The notes beneath the pieces were generated by a model. It ran no database searches, was not told the origin of the DNA, and was given only the letters and a program-made list of their open reading frames with translations. The translations under genes were made by a program, and so were the position numbers. Of a DNA stretch of 64,000 nt, positions 1 to 11,001 are shown piece after piece. Location of the stretch: positions 4,504,501-4,568,500 of the forward strand of contig JAILWY010000002.1 of assembly GCA_022113835.1 (NCBI GenBank), written 5' to 3'. This DNA comes from Atopsyche davidsoni (lineage: Eukaryota; Arthropoda; Insecta; Trichoptera; Hydrobiosidae). Position 1 is the first letter of the stretch. Each line of letters opens with the position of its first letter.

Positions 1-300
1 TTTCTTCAAATCCATTGACGCCACCACTTTGCGCGCAGGAGCAGGGGATAGCAAGGAAGCACAACCCTAACTATTATAAATTAACGTACAAAAATAAATA
101 ATATAATTTTTTTACGTATTTATAATAATATACAGTTTTTTCCGCATATTTTTCTTTTAAAAAACTGAACAACGACCCATATACGCTACAGCCAAAGCCA
201 CACCTTGTAAGCCCCACAGCCTTCGCGCCGGCTCAGGGGACAGCCACAAACCGTATTGTAAGCATAGCCATAGCCTTAACAAGTATTGTAAAATTATAAA
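1..300 (+). repeat. Interspersed repeat family A, copies 1 and 2
   Basis: Bases about 30-90 and 148-300 hold two copies of a repeat that recurs near 738-868, 52300-52460 and 53660-53800. Shared blocks are ACGCTACxxCC..AGCCACA, GGGGA(C/T)AG, a CGTATTGTAAGCATAG block and a final (A)CTATTGTAAATT. All five copies lie on the + strand and occur in two clusters. There are no clear terminal inverted repeats or coding capacity, so the class is unknown; a SINE- or Helitron-like origin is only a guess. Confidence 0.6.
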
Positions 301-393
301 CACGGCCATCGTTTGAAATATAAGATAATAATCCACGTTGCCGGCGAGCGAGCCGTTAGGCTTGGGTTACACGCGGCGTCCCCGTGTAGCCGC

Positions 394-394
<1 letters not shown>

Positions 395-455
<61 letters not shown>
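395..455. repeat. (CGGCTC)n hexamer microsatellite, about 10 copies
   Basis: Ten uninterrupted CGGCTC units decay into two CAACTC-like units at the 3' edge. The tract is open in several frames (Pro-Ala, Arg-Leu, Ser-Arg dipeptides), which produces spurious ORFs. I see no gene signals around it. Confidence 0.9.
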
Positions 456-1643
456 AACTCCAACTCACTTCAACTCTATTTTCATTGTGTGCTTTTAATT
501 TTGAGCGTGCAAACCGCCTCTCGGGCTCTCGTGGGGGCAAATATTTGCCAGGGGAATATTTGCCCGTTGTATAATTCAAACAGATGCGATATTTGCGGAA
601 GAGCAATCATTTTAATATCGTTTCTCCAGGAGCGCCGCGCTTCTACCTGCTACCTAATACAGCGTTATTTGTTTATACAGCGAATGCACATTATCATTTT
701 ATAAACTCTTTATTCGTATTTTATACATAGTTTTTTTTATATTTTTCCCTACACGAACTCAACACAACCCGTATACGCTATCACCTAAGCCACACCTTGC
801 ACCCACACCCTGCGTCAGATCAGGGGATAGTGCATATCGTATTGTAGACATAATTATTGCAAATTAACAAACAAAAAAACTTGAAATTTTATTTATTTTA
901 ATTTCACTAGTCAAAATGACCAAAACATTTCACGAAATCAAATCAATTGATATCAAACTAGTGAATAGAAACTCTAAAAGTAATCGTAAATTAACTTGAA
1001 AATGTACCTACTATATTGATCGGGTCAATGTAAATATATTTTAGTAAGGTAGAATTTTTTTATTTTTATTAATACAATAACAGCTGACAACTAAATGTGC
1101 GTATAATTGCGTATGGTTAATTTGGTACAATTAGGCCAACCGGGGAGTTGGAAATTCCACGGGGAGATTCTGGGCTGTTGGACCCTGGGTCATCATTGCA
1201 TGAAGCACTAACCATATCAATTATTGATAGATAAAACCAGTGGCACAAGGAATCTAAGCATGAAATTAAATAAACCGTATGTCTGATATTATTTTATTAT
1301 TTATAAATTATTATTAGTTTAATTTTCTATAAAAAAAAACACTTAGACACGTTTTTAATTATTTTATAATTTTAGAGAATAACATGTTACTTTCAATAAC
1401 TTGAAATATTAATATTATTATATTTTTTATAAACACTTTCGGATATTGGATTTAATCAATGTTTCTAAAGATTCTCAAAATGGAATATAGATATATTAAA
1501 TTTTTGTGCGCAGTAAATTTTAACAAATCAAACAATACATATTTGCATCTTTTAATTTAATTAATTTAATTTAACCACTAGTTACATTCATCCCATTGTT
1601 GAATTGAGCTAATTTCTTTGATATTTTAAAATGTATTTTTGAA
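456..1643. other. Intergenic stretch without a recognisable gene
   Basis: AT-rich spacer. It contains repeat family A copy 3 (738-868) and a short inverted pair ending in CACTAGT/ACTAGTG around 905-966. Bases 1130-1210 are more GC-rich but not openly coding. No convincing exon is seen. Confidence 0.5.
738..868 (+). repeat. Interspersed repeat family A, copy 3
   Basis: It matches copy 2 along its length: a T-run plus CCCTACACGAACTCAACAC, then GTATACGCTA, AGCCACACCTTG, ATCAGGGGATAG, and CGTATTGTAGACATA followed by a TTGCAAATTA end. Same strand as the other four copies. Confidence 0.6.
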
Positions 1644-1830
1644 TAAAATATTTGAGTAATTTTCCACATGTTCGTTTTTATTTGTGACCGGTTTCGCCAA
1701 CCTTTCACGTTGGCATTATCAAACAGAAGTCACAAATAAAAACGAACATGTGGAAAATCACTCAAGAATTTTATTCAAAAATATTAAAATGGAATTCCAC
1801 CAAGTACTCTCTGTCAAAAATATTGAATTT
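1644..1830. mobile_element. Foldback element F, copy 1, with hammerhead-like core
   Basis: Arms beginning TTTGAGTAATTTTCCACATG on the left reappear inverted on the right (CATGTGGAAAATCACTCAA), enclosing a core at 1684-1733. The core read on the minus strand gives a GCCAAC/GTTGGC stem, then GAA, the palindrome ACCGGT and C. A tail follows with TGGAATTCCACCAAGTACTC and TCAAAAATATTGAATTT. The same tail ends the copies at 61838-62002 and 62767-63012. No protein is encoded. Confidence 0.75.
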
Positions 1831-2328
1831 TTAAATGTCTTTTGATTTATGTTTTTGAAATGAAGAAATAAAAACGCAGCAACGATTAATAGACCCTAAT
1901 ATTTTATTTTATTGTAAAAAAAATTTGATGGTTTTTAATATATTTACCATGCAACGTGGAAACAAATTATTGGATAATAACTATTTAAAAAAATTAAGTT
2001 TTCATTATTTTTTTGTAATGGTAATACTGACATTTATTTTTACACGTTTATTTATTTTAAATGGTCACACTGACGTTGCTTCTGTTGGCAATGTACAAAG
2101 CTTACAACATGGCAGGCTAAAAGGCGGTTAAAACTTGTTTGACTTCATCGTATTGTTTATAGGAGTTGTCAAATCAATGTGTCTTGTGCCAGTCGTTCGT
2201 ATTTGCCATTTTATAAATCAGTTTCTCATTAGATATAGAACTCAGTCACGCAGAAGTGCCATTTGAAGATATGCCCGTAATTTAAGAAACCATCACGCAG
2301 TCCAAATGACTAAATAATACAAAACAAC
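1831..2328. other. 5' flank of the dalmatian-like gene
   Basis: AT-rich leader and upstream region. A short ORF at 1925-2131 has no family features and is judged spurious. The promoter and 5' UTR of the + strand gene must lie here, but I cannot place a TATA box or initiator with confidence. Confidence 0.4.
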
Positions 2329-5308
2329 ATGCCAAGTACACGTAGAGCGGAGGCGACTATGGTCAAAACTCGAAGAAATACCAGACAAGATGAAAACGCT
2401 GTGCCAAAAGTGTGCAAGCCACCGCTTAAATCTAAAAATATTAACCGAAATCAAAAAAGGCCGGCCCTTGCTGACAAAACAAACTCAGGGTCTGACTTAA
2501 ATCAATCGACGTCTATCAGCAGTAACGATGGAGTCGTCAATGTCTCTTGTAGTGACAGGCCTAAAAGAAAACAAAACTTGCCGGCCAAGTTTATGGATCA
2601 CGAAGTGAGTCCTATTGTATTTAGACATAAAATACTGCCCGGCCGTTCAAGTACACCTCTGTCTGTAAAGAAAACTAGAACAAAGCAAAATATTTCTAAA
2701 GTTGAGAAATCTCCTCCGATAGAGGTGACTCCTTCTAAAATCAGTACAAATAAATCCACAACTACACGCTCTCACTCAGTAACGCCAGTGAAACCTATTC
2801 TAAGAGCAAACACAAGGTCTAGGGCAGCCTCAGTTAAATCTACTAAAACTAATTCGGCACCTAAAATAGTACTATTAACGAAGAAAAAAGAATCTAATGT
2901 TAAGGAAAATACTGCCATTAAAGTTATAAAAACTCCATCTATTCCAAATGTGTCATCATCAGGTGTTAAAATCTTTAAAAATATTACTCCTATTTATAAA
3001 AAACAAATATCTCCTAAAAAGCCCGTTACTAGAACTGATAATCCGCTCGCTCTTTATGAGTTTGAATTTGATCCTACCGAAGAACCGACCAAACAAAAAA
3101 AGAAAAGGATCAGAAAGAAGGTAGTCAATCCTTCTAAGAAAAAACAATTGGAGAACATTAGTAAAGATAATGCGGCAATGAAAAAACTTGTAGAAGAATT
3201 AAAAAAAATACAAGAAGCAGCAGTTATTAAAAAACTGGCATCAAAGAAAAAAATGCAAAGAGAAAATTTCTTACAATTACCTTCAACATCCACTGTAAAT
3301 TTTGCGCAACCAATGGACTCGGTATCTCCTCAACCCTCCTCTTCAACTTTCCCAATGTGTACTAATCCTCCAGAAATGCCATCTGGAACTACGAGGGTAT
3401 ACTCTCCGAGACCTCCCACACCATTAGACCCAATAATGGAAGATGACTATCAAAATGATGATAGATTCGAGGATGCGGTACAATCAACCTCCTTGACTGT
3501 CCCTGTCAATAATTCTAAAATTCACAGCATGAGTGGTTTTTCTGACAGACCCATCGCCAACAGCAGCATGATCAATACGACCAATTCTAGAACTCCAGCT
3601 AGCCCGTGGAGAGTTGATTACGGTACAGAAGTAAAAAAATGGCCTTACAACTTCTACGTCAAGTCGTCCATGACGCCTGCATATCAAAGAGACACCTTCC
3701 ACATACTGGGGTTAGATGATGATCCAAACAATACGACGTATATGGATAAAACAGTTCCGACTGAAACACCTGTTGTTAATGCTGAACAACCCACCGAAGA
3801 ACCGGTCAAAGCAACTTCAAACTGGAAGCAAACTAGTATACTATCATTCTATGAGGAATCATTCAAGAAGACAAGTAAAAAGAGAAGTCATTCACCTAAA
3901 AAAGCTCCTGAACAATATAATTTTGATGAATATAGCACCCCTTCTACTTCATCCATTGACACTTCTCTAAAAGAAAACTCTAATCCTGGTCATGTTACCC
4001 CAGTCAAAAGCCCACCAAAAACAATTGAAATACCAGCCGTTCAAAACCCAACTGTAGAAAATTGCTTTGGTTTTGATGATTCTGCTGAATTCGACCAAGA
4101 AAATATATCTCCAATTAAAATAAAGAAAATACAAAACATAAATACAGTGCGAGGGAGTGGCATGAAAACAAGAGTTAAAAAAGTTGGTGTTCTTCAAGAA
4201 ATTAACCAAATCGTTTCTCAATCTGAGAAACCTCGTCCGATGAGAATGGTAGCTCTCCGAAATAAAAATAAAGAGAACGTTGTAATTCCTGAAAAGATTG
4301 TTTGTGTTGAGAAACCAATAGAGATTTCTGTGCAAGTAAATCAAGACAGTAGCGATGAGTCGGTAAATGAATCTCAACTGACTGATTCCATTCCGGAAAG
4401 TTCTGGAACCTCTCAAAATGATAATACTGGAGCTGAAGTTGCACTGTTTGAAGACCTTATTGAACCTGAGATAGTCCATTTCAATAAGGTTAGTATAATA
4501 TTTAAATGCATCATGAATGAACACATGACTGAGTATGAACTCGGTGTAAAAAATTCCTGAATCGTTCTCCGGGTTATCCTGGAGTGATTTTCAGCATCTT
4601 AATCGATTTAATGTTAAATAATGTAATTCTCTGGTATGTTTAATGTCTTGTGTTTTTTAGTTAAAATAATAATAAAAAATTCATTAAGCAATATAACCAC
4701 ACATTCCTGATTTAACATATATTATTGAATTAAATCTAATAATTTACATTGCAGCCGTCACGACGCAGCTATGAAAAAAGGAAAAGACCGATGGTGAGAT
4801 TCCGGCAAGAGGAAGATCATTCAGGGGCTGAGAGTGTGCACAGCGATCAATCTGAAACAGAAGATGGATCGTCAAAAGCCACCAAGAAGAAGGTCAAGAA
4901 GAAGAAAAAGAGTGTGAAAACCAAAAAAGCGGTTTGTATTGTTATTTATCATTTAAATGATTCACAGCATATATTGCTAAAATTTTAATTATAAATTATA
5001 ATCAATTTAACTGATACTTCCTTTCATTTTATTTCCTTTTCACTTCTCCGATATAGTTCAACTTATTCCGAGTGCCATTGTGTAACTTGAACACTTTTAT
5101 CACTGACATGAGATATTGTGTTACCACATCGGTTTCAGTCGTATTGTCGTAAAAAATATTGTTAACTTTTACTATAAAGACATTACAATTAACTTTACTA
5201 TACTTTGTATTAATATTTATTTCCCAGGAAAAAGAGGCGGACGAGTGGGCCGCCGGATTCAACTCCATGCTGGAAGAAGTAGATGACTTCGACTTGGTTA
5301 TTGAATGA
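2329..5308 (+). CDS. dmt: Dalmatian/Sororin-like sister-chromatid cohesion protein
   Basis: Three coding exons, 2329-4488, 4755-4931 and 5228-5308, all joined in phase 0, give about 805 residues. The last exon ends EKEADEWAAGFNSMLEEV..DFDLVIE, which is the C-terminal Sororin signature. An FGF motif (F580-G-F582, in CFGFDD) matches the Pds5-binding motif of Sororin and Wapl. KEN boxes (for example 648-650) suggest APC/C-Cdh1 turnover. The remainder is low-complexity, Ser/Thr-Pro and Lys-rich. Drosophila Dalmatian merges Sororin and Shugoshin roles; a PP2A-B56-type FEDLIE motif at 707-712 would fit that. The protein is expected to act in the nucleus, protecting cohesin from Wapl. Start chosen as the first in-frame ATG; a second Met is at residue 11. 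An AATAAA lies at 5706. Confidence 0.85.
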
Positions 5309-7807
5309 TCTTGTTAATAATTTATATACTTTAATTGATTCCAGTTTGTACAGCGTAATATAAAATTACAGAATAAGTATAATACATTTTTTGATAGCCA
5401 TATATACTTTTTTATGTAGATTAAAATTTTTATCACTACTAGAATTGTCGTGATTTCATAGATTAAGTATATTTTTGAGATTCGTTTTACTCGTGGTGTA
5501 CAGATTTTTAAAACATTTCTGACAATGTTTCTAGATATATAAAACTATTGTATTGATGCCATTTTTTTATTCAGTAAATACATTCACAATAGCTTAAATT
5601 AAAATATCTATATTGTAATTGTATAGTTTTTTAGAATTACAAATTTTAGTGAAGTTTTGAAAAATCTGCATCTTTTTTTTATATCTTGCTGAAGCAAGTG
5701 CTCCAAATAAATGGAGCATTATATAATAATAATTTTTTAAGAGAAGTTTTAACAACACATTTATTTTAAGCTTGTGATTTTTTTTTCATAAAAATTTATT
5801 TATTTTACAAAGAATTATATCTTTAATATCTTATGAACAACGAAATCATCAGTACAAATTATAATATTACTTCTGATAATTATTTTTATTTCAGTTTTTG
5901 CAGCCATTTAAATATTTTTAATTGTATTATATAAGTGTGTTTTTTTTTTTGTAGATTTTTACTTTGATTATATATTAAAATTATCTCTGTACATTACAAA
6001 AATTTTATGTTAAGTAAAAATAGTATAGAAGTACTTGTACAAGAACAACTATTAGTATTTGCAACAACCATTTCGATGCAAGAATTGTAACAATCCATTG
6101 CACTTATTTATGTAATTTTCTCATATAATTATTTCAATACAATTTACAATTTAATGTTAACTTAAATTAGTAATCTTATGTTTAAAAAATTCAGTACAGC
6201 AACGCAACAATTATATTGCTGCATATGAATATCATTTCAATCTCTTATTACATATCACAACTCGGCAATATAATTCATCAATAAACCGTATCGTATAGCT
6301 GCATCTTATTGTTTCCAACTGTTGGACACGAGATGCATAAGTTAATTTCATGATTTAACACTCGACAGACCGCCAACACATTAATGTGTTTTATCTCAAT
6401 TATTCGTCATTTTAATTACCACAAATACATGCAAAATTTATTATATTATAAAATATTGTTAGAATGCGTAGTTTGCGAAATTAGTGACACCATAATTAAA
6501 TTAGTTCTCTATAACAATATATTTTCATTCTGCAAAATCTAAATCGTTTGCTCGTCAACACTTTCATTATTGACACTTCCAGTTCGAATTCATTCAGTTT
6601 TAAACTCCATTAATAGATATATTTATATATCATTTAGGGTTTTTTTATACATACGACTTTTATTCTAGAGATTGCCTAGACTGTTGAGTAATTAAATCCT
6701 TTGCCATATCCTGATGGAGAACGATAATCTCATTTGTAACTTTCATCAGCAAAAGTAGAGCATATTCTTAGATTGCGTTTAGCATAGTTTATGTGTCGAC
6801 CGCTTACTACCTTTTTAAAGTTAATTTAACATTTTAAGGCAACATAAAACCATATACCATTTTTTGAATACTTCGTTGAACATTTAGTGCATCGTTTTGC
6901 CATTATTTGCACTAATATTAATTTTTTAAAAATGCACCTTTGTTTGTGTCATATTATCTGTAAAAAAAAATTGTTTTCGTGAAATTTTGACTCGCCACTT
7001 TAAATTGTTTTTACAATTCGCCATTTGGTATTTTGATCTGAATCTACGATTGCCATGAATCAAGACATGAGTTATGGATACATTTTGTGTTTTATTTGCC
7101 ATATAAAGTGTAACACTTTCGTTTTTATGTTACTAATTGTCAAAGTTCTTTTCATAACCTCGCAAGACTCAAAAATGTTTTTTTTAATATAATGAATCAA
7201 CTTTGAATTATTGAATTTTTTTAAAATGTTTATTACATTGTACATTTAGATGTCTGGTGCATTAAAATTCTTTTTATAAGATTTGATTTATACTGCTATC
7301 AAAAATAAACGAAAATTATTCAAGTAAGCTTGTGTACATTTCATTATTTTTCTTTTGGGTACTTACAGAAATTTGGATTTGTTAAGAAAACTGGTCCCAT
7401 TCTTTAAGACTATCAATGGCCTTGAATTGAAGGCTTCTATCAGATCCAATTGCATAGAACAGGTGAGTGGATGTAGTGTGGCTAATCAATTGTGTAAAGG
7501 ATCCTCCAAACACGACCCAAGGGCTGCTTATCCGCCGGCTGCACTCATCTCGTGGCTCTGAATCTCACGATAGGCTCGACTTCAGTCGAAGATTTCCGAA
7601 ATAAAAGATAATGCATTTATTCAAAACAATTTAATTCATAAAGAAAATGAATACACATATGGTTTTACATATTAAATCAAAGTATTATACATGTTTACAT
7701 GAGACTGAAAGTATTGATTTCAAAAAATTATTTACTTCTATTACCTAAAAAGTATATTCTTTCAACAATAGACTCGCTAAACAGCGATATGTCACAAATG
7801 CAATATT
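5309..7807. other. Convergent 3' spacer between dalmatian-like gene and HTATSF1
   Basis: AT-rich untranslated or intergenic sequence. An AATAAA at 5706-5711 could end the left transcript. On the minus strand an AATAAA (complement of 7616-7621) lies about 190 bp past the HTATSF1 stop. A compositionally distinct patch at 7370-7600 is GC-richer, with an open 68-codon frame, but matches no family I know. Confidence 0.5.
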
Positions 7808-9391
7808 TTACAAAGAAATGTTCAATTTGTTCTCTTTGTCGGGAGCAGCAGTTTTTTCTTCTGATTTTGTAGTTGCATCATTTTCCAAGAAGTTTCCGAA
7901 ATTTTCTAGTCTCTTATTGATATCTGTGTCTGTTTCTTCCATTTTATACTTAGTCTTTCCGTCCCAGATCTCGGCTGTGAGTTGCCGCTTTCCAAACCAC
8001 CGCCCATTGATCAGCTGTACTACTTTATCAGCGTCTTCCGGGTCCTTCATATTGACCTGAGCTACTCCTTCAGGGTGGCGATCAAAGAGAATGACTTTCC
8101 TGACTTCTCCGCATTTAGAGCACTCTTCTCTCATGTCTTGCTGATACTCCAATATCAACTGTACTTCCTTATCAAAAAGTGATGGTTCAAATAAGTTTTT
8201 AATAATGACAATTTTTTCATGTTTAGACCTCTCTCCGCGCATCTTCTCTGGTCTCCAATCGAACAGTTTTTCTTGCATCTTTTTAAATTTTTCCTTGTCC
8301 TTTTTACGTTTCTTCTTAGGTTTCAAGGCCGGGTTAAAGTCACCTTTCATTTGAAACTTTGCTTTCTGTACCTGTATTCTATGATTCCTGATTGTGTACC
8401 CATCCAGAATGCTTAGAGCTAAATTCACTGACTCAATCTTAATATAGGTGCAAAGAGCGTCCCCTTTGAGTTGTTGTGAATTAGGCTTGGTATATAGTTT
8501 GATTTTCATTTTCTGGTTGGACGGATCTCGCATTACAAGGCCACACTTTTGCATCACATCAACAAACTCTTCTTCTGTTATATCTAAAGGTAAGTTAGAT
8601 ACATAAACATTTGTATTTTGTTCTTCAGCAACTTCGAACCATTTGGGTTCTTCCGGAAGCTTTCTCTTCTCTCCTTTTTCTTCTCCTGCAGTTTCAACTG
8701 GTTCTGGAGGTTTAGCTACTTTTTCTGCATCTGTATTATCAACAAATCCATAAGACATTTGGTATCGTGCTAAAAAATCATCATCCACCTTAGGAAACCA
8801 AGCATTTTTTTCAGTATCCCAAATATAAACCGACCCATCGGTATCAGTGTAGGTGTGCGTATTATTTTCAAAACCGTAAATTCTAGAATCATCTTTTTGT
8901 TCAGGAGTATTTACTTTCTCTGCAGAGCTCTCACTGTCGCTGAGTACATCTTTAGCGGGTTCAGAAGACCATTCGTTCAGTTCCTTCGACCAAACAAATC
9001 GTTGCTTGCTTGAAGGATCAGTATAAATTGCAACTTCTCCCTCATAATGAACATACTTCGCGTAGTCTACTTCACTCACATTGGTTGAAGGAGGAGGTTC
9101 TTGTTTGGCTCCCTTGTCAGACCTTTGAGGCTTGCTTGCTTTTGATGCAGATTCATCTTTATTTAGAGGTTTATCGTCATCTTCCTCAAGCTCTGATTCT
9201 TCAGAAGAGCTCTCAGGGTGTTCATTTTTTTTAGTGTCACTTATCGTCTTCGGAATGACAGTTTCCAAAGGAGTGACTGTTGGTTTAACCTCAACGATAG
9301 GAACTGAGATTTGACTTTCCTGTTTCAATTTCTCCGATGTCTCGTCTGAAAGTTTGATTTTGAAACCAAATTTTGATGGTTTATCGTTCAT
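7808..9391 (-). CDS. HTATSF1: HTATSF1 / TAT-SF1 (Cus2, barricade) U2 snRNP splicing factor
   Basis: One uninterrupted 527-residue ORF. An acidic Ser/Glu-rich N-terminus (60-73) is followed by two aromatic WW-like segments (about 108-141 and 171-199). RRM1 spans 261-345 with RNP2 NVYVSNL. A basic KPKKKRKKDKEK stretch lies near 357-370. A U2AF-homology motif domain follows at about 394-485, with its diagnostic R-x-F signature as R464-W-F466. UHMs bind tryptophan-containing ligand motifs in SF3B1, and the family assists U2 snRNP assembly. It starts 350 bp from the divergent NUDT14-like gene. The absence of introns contrasts with the intron-rich neighbours. Confidence 0.93.
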   Translation of the reverse strand: MNDKPSKFGFKIKLSDETSEKLKQESQISVPIVEVKPTVTPLETVIPKTISDTKKNEHPESSSEESELEEDDDKPLNKDESASKASKPQRSDKGAKQEPPPSTNVSEVDYAKYVHYEGEVAIYTDPSSKQRFVWSKELNEWSSEPAKDVLSDSESSAEKVNTPEQKDDSRIYGFENNTHTYTDTDGSVYIWDTEKNAWFPKVDDDFLARYQMSYGFVDNTDAEKVAKPPEPVETAGEEKGEKRKLPEEPKWFEVAEEQNTNVYVSNLPLDITEEEFVDVMQKCGLVMRDPSNQKMKIKLYTKPNSQQLKGDALCTYIKIESVNLALSILDGYTIRNHRIQVQKAKFQMKGDFNPALKPKKKRKKDKEKFKKMQEKLFDWRPEKMRGERSKHEKIVIIKNLFEPSLFDKEVQLILEYQQDMREECSKCGEVRKVILFDRHPEGVAQVNMKDPEDADKVVQLINGRWFGKRQLTAEIWDGKTKYKMEETDTDINKRLENFGNFLENDATTKSEEKTAAPDKENKLNISL

Positions 9392-9741
9392 TGTGATAAT
9401 ATTTAACCATCCCTTGAATAGTAAAAAGCCAAACGCATAGAGATGCTAAACTAAACACTTTTGAAATATTAAACGTCAACTTAATTGTCTATGCTTCATG
9501 TCATTGTGCAAAATTATTATATTGTCTATGCACATTGTGCTTTGAAACGTCAGTTTTCAATTGACCTTAGTAGTCAGTTGTCATTTGCACGTCGCAAGTT
9601 CAATGTTTAGACAATAATTTATTATAAAAAAACATACTTGATCTTTGAGTTTATCAGATAAATTTACTAATACACGTTTGATTTGATCAATATATAATTT
9701 AGTTGCGAATATAACCGCATTCTGATTTTCCATATAATAAC
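9392..9741. promoter_or_regulatory. Bidirectional promoter region, HTATSF1 / NUDT14-like
   Basis: Only 350 bp separate the two divergent start codons, so the core promoters must overlap or abut. No TATA box is evident. Two related segments (TTGTCTATGC near 9485 and 9522) flank a short AT-rich stretch. Confidence 0.55.
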
Positions 9742-11001
9742 ATGGAAGACGTGAAAAATGTGTACATTTCCCCATTACCGGATTCACCTTACGTGAAGCC
9801 CTTTAGATTAAACTACACCCAAAACGGCACAGCTAAATCGTGGGATTTATTAGAAGTCCATGACAGTGTTGCTGTAATTATATACAATCTCACTAGGAAA
9901 TCCCTAATTTTAGTTAAACAATTCCGTCCAGGCATGTACCTTTTATAGCAATAGCTTAATTTGAATAATCAATATCTTTGCATTGTGCTTTAATTTTGTG
10001 TGTTTTTAATTATTCATTAACATATATTTTTCTTCAGCCATTTATTTCAACTGTGTTGGAAAAGAAGACAGGGCTACAGGAGTGATTGACTCTGCAAAAT
10101 ATCCTGCATCACTCGGGATTGCCCTAGAATTTTGTGCAGGAATAATTGACAAAGAATTGTCTTGGGATGAAATAGCTAGAGAAGAAGTCTTAGAAGAATG
10201 TGGCTACAACATTGAAACTAACAAGTTAGAACTCATCATGAAATATAGGTAAATCTCAATATATTTCTTTCCCGGAATGTTAAAGTATAAATACCGCATA
10301 GAACTTCATATATTTGTACAAGTGAAAATTATAATAATTTTTTTTTTTTTACATTACCGTATTATGTGTACGTCATTAAAGTAGTAAATATCTAAAAAGT
10401 ACAACCAGCAGATATCTATCAAGGACTTTGAACCCCTTCAAGGCATGTTTGAAGATAAAATTCTTTTATTTTCAACTGTCGACTTTCGCATTGATTTTTT
10501 ATTTGATTCAATATATTACTTTGATTCCAGATCTGGAGTAGGAACTTCGGGAGCCCTCCAAGCTCTTTACTATTGTGAAGTCACTGATAGTATGAAAGTT
10601 AACCAAGGCATGTTATTTTAATATTTGCTTTACGAGCTATTATTCCCAGTATAAATTATAAACCCAGAATGAATATGTTAACAACATTCCTACACCTAAA
10701 CTTGGTTTAATATAAAAGTTATATAATTTTTTTTCTCAACTCTAAATTGATAAGCTGCCTATACATAAAATATGATATACCTAGTTGTTTTTGGTTTTTT
10801 ATTACGATGGTATATGTTCTCATAAATTACATTTTTATAGGTGGTGGAATAGACGGTGAAATCATAGATGTAGTAGAAATGACGATACCTGAAGCTGAGA
10901 AGTTTCTCTCATCCAAAGGACCTCACCACAGTCCACCCAGTTTCCTATTTGGGCTGCAATGGTTCGTACACAATAAAGCACCCATGCTGATTCTACAATG
11001 A
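9742..11001 (+). CDS. NUDT14: NUDT14-type Nudix hydrolase (UDP-sugar/ADP-ribose pyrophosphatase)
   Basis: Four coding exons, 9742-9931, 10038-10248, 10531-10607 and 10841-11001, encode 212 residues, close to the vertebrate NUDT14 length. The order VKQFRPA-IYF, the Nudix helix ending REEVLEECGY, then RSGVGTSG and CEVTD, is that of NUDT14. The REUXEEXGU core binds the metal ions for pyrophosphate hydrolysis. Introns 1 and 3 both start with GCATGT instead of GT: conserved reading phase (RP-A and NQ-GGG) leaves no GT alternative. The middle intron is GT-AG. Substrate (UDP-glucose versus ADP-ribose) cannot be set from sequence alone. It runs divergently from HTATSF1. Confidence 0.9.

Noticed and set aside
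313..704. Overlapping ORFs with Pro-Ala, Arg-Leu or Ser-Arg repeats
   Set aside because: They are translations of the CGGCTC hexamer repeat in several frames.
3967..4524. 185-aa minus-strand ORF
   Set aside because: Antisense shadow of the dalmatian-like coding exon; no domain and no splice signals.
7355..7600. 68-aa ORF in a GC-richer patch
   Set aside because: No family match, no plausible splice partners; may be a repeat fragment.
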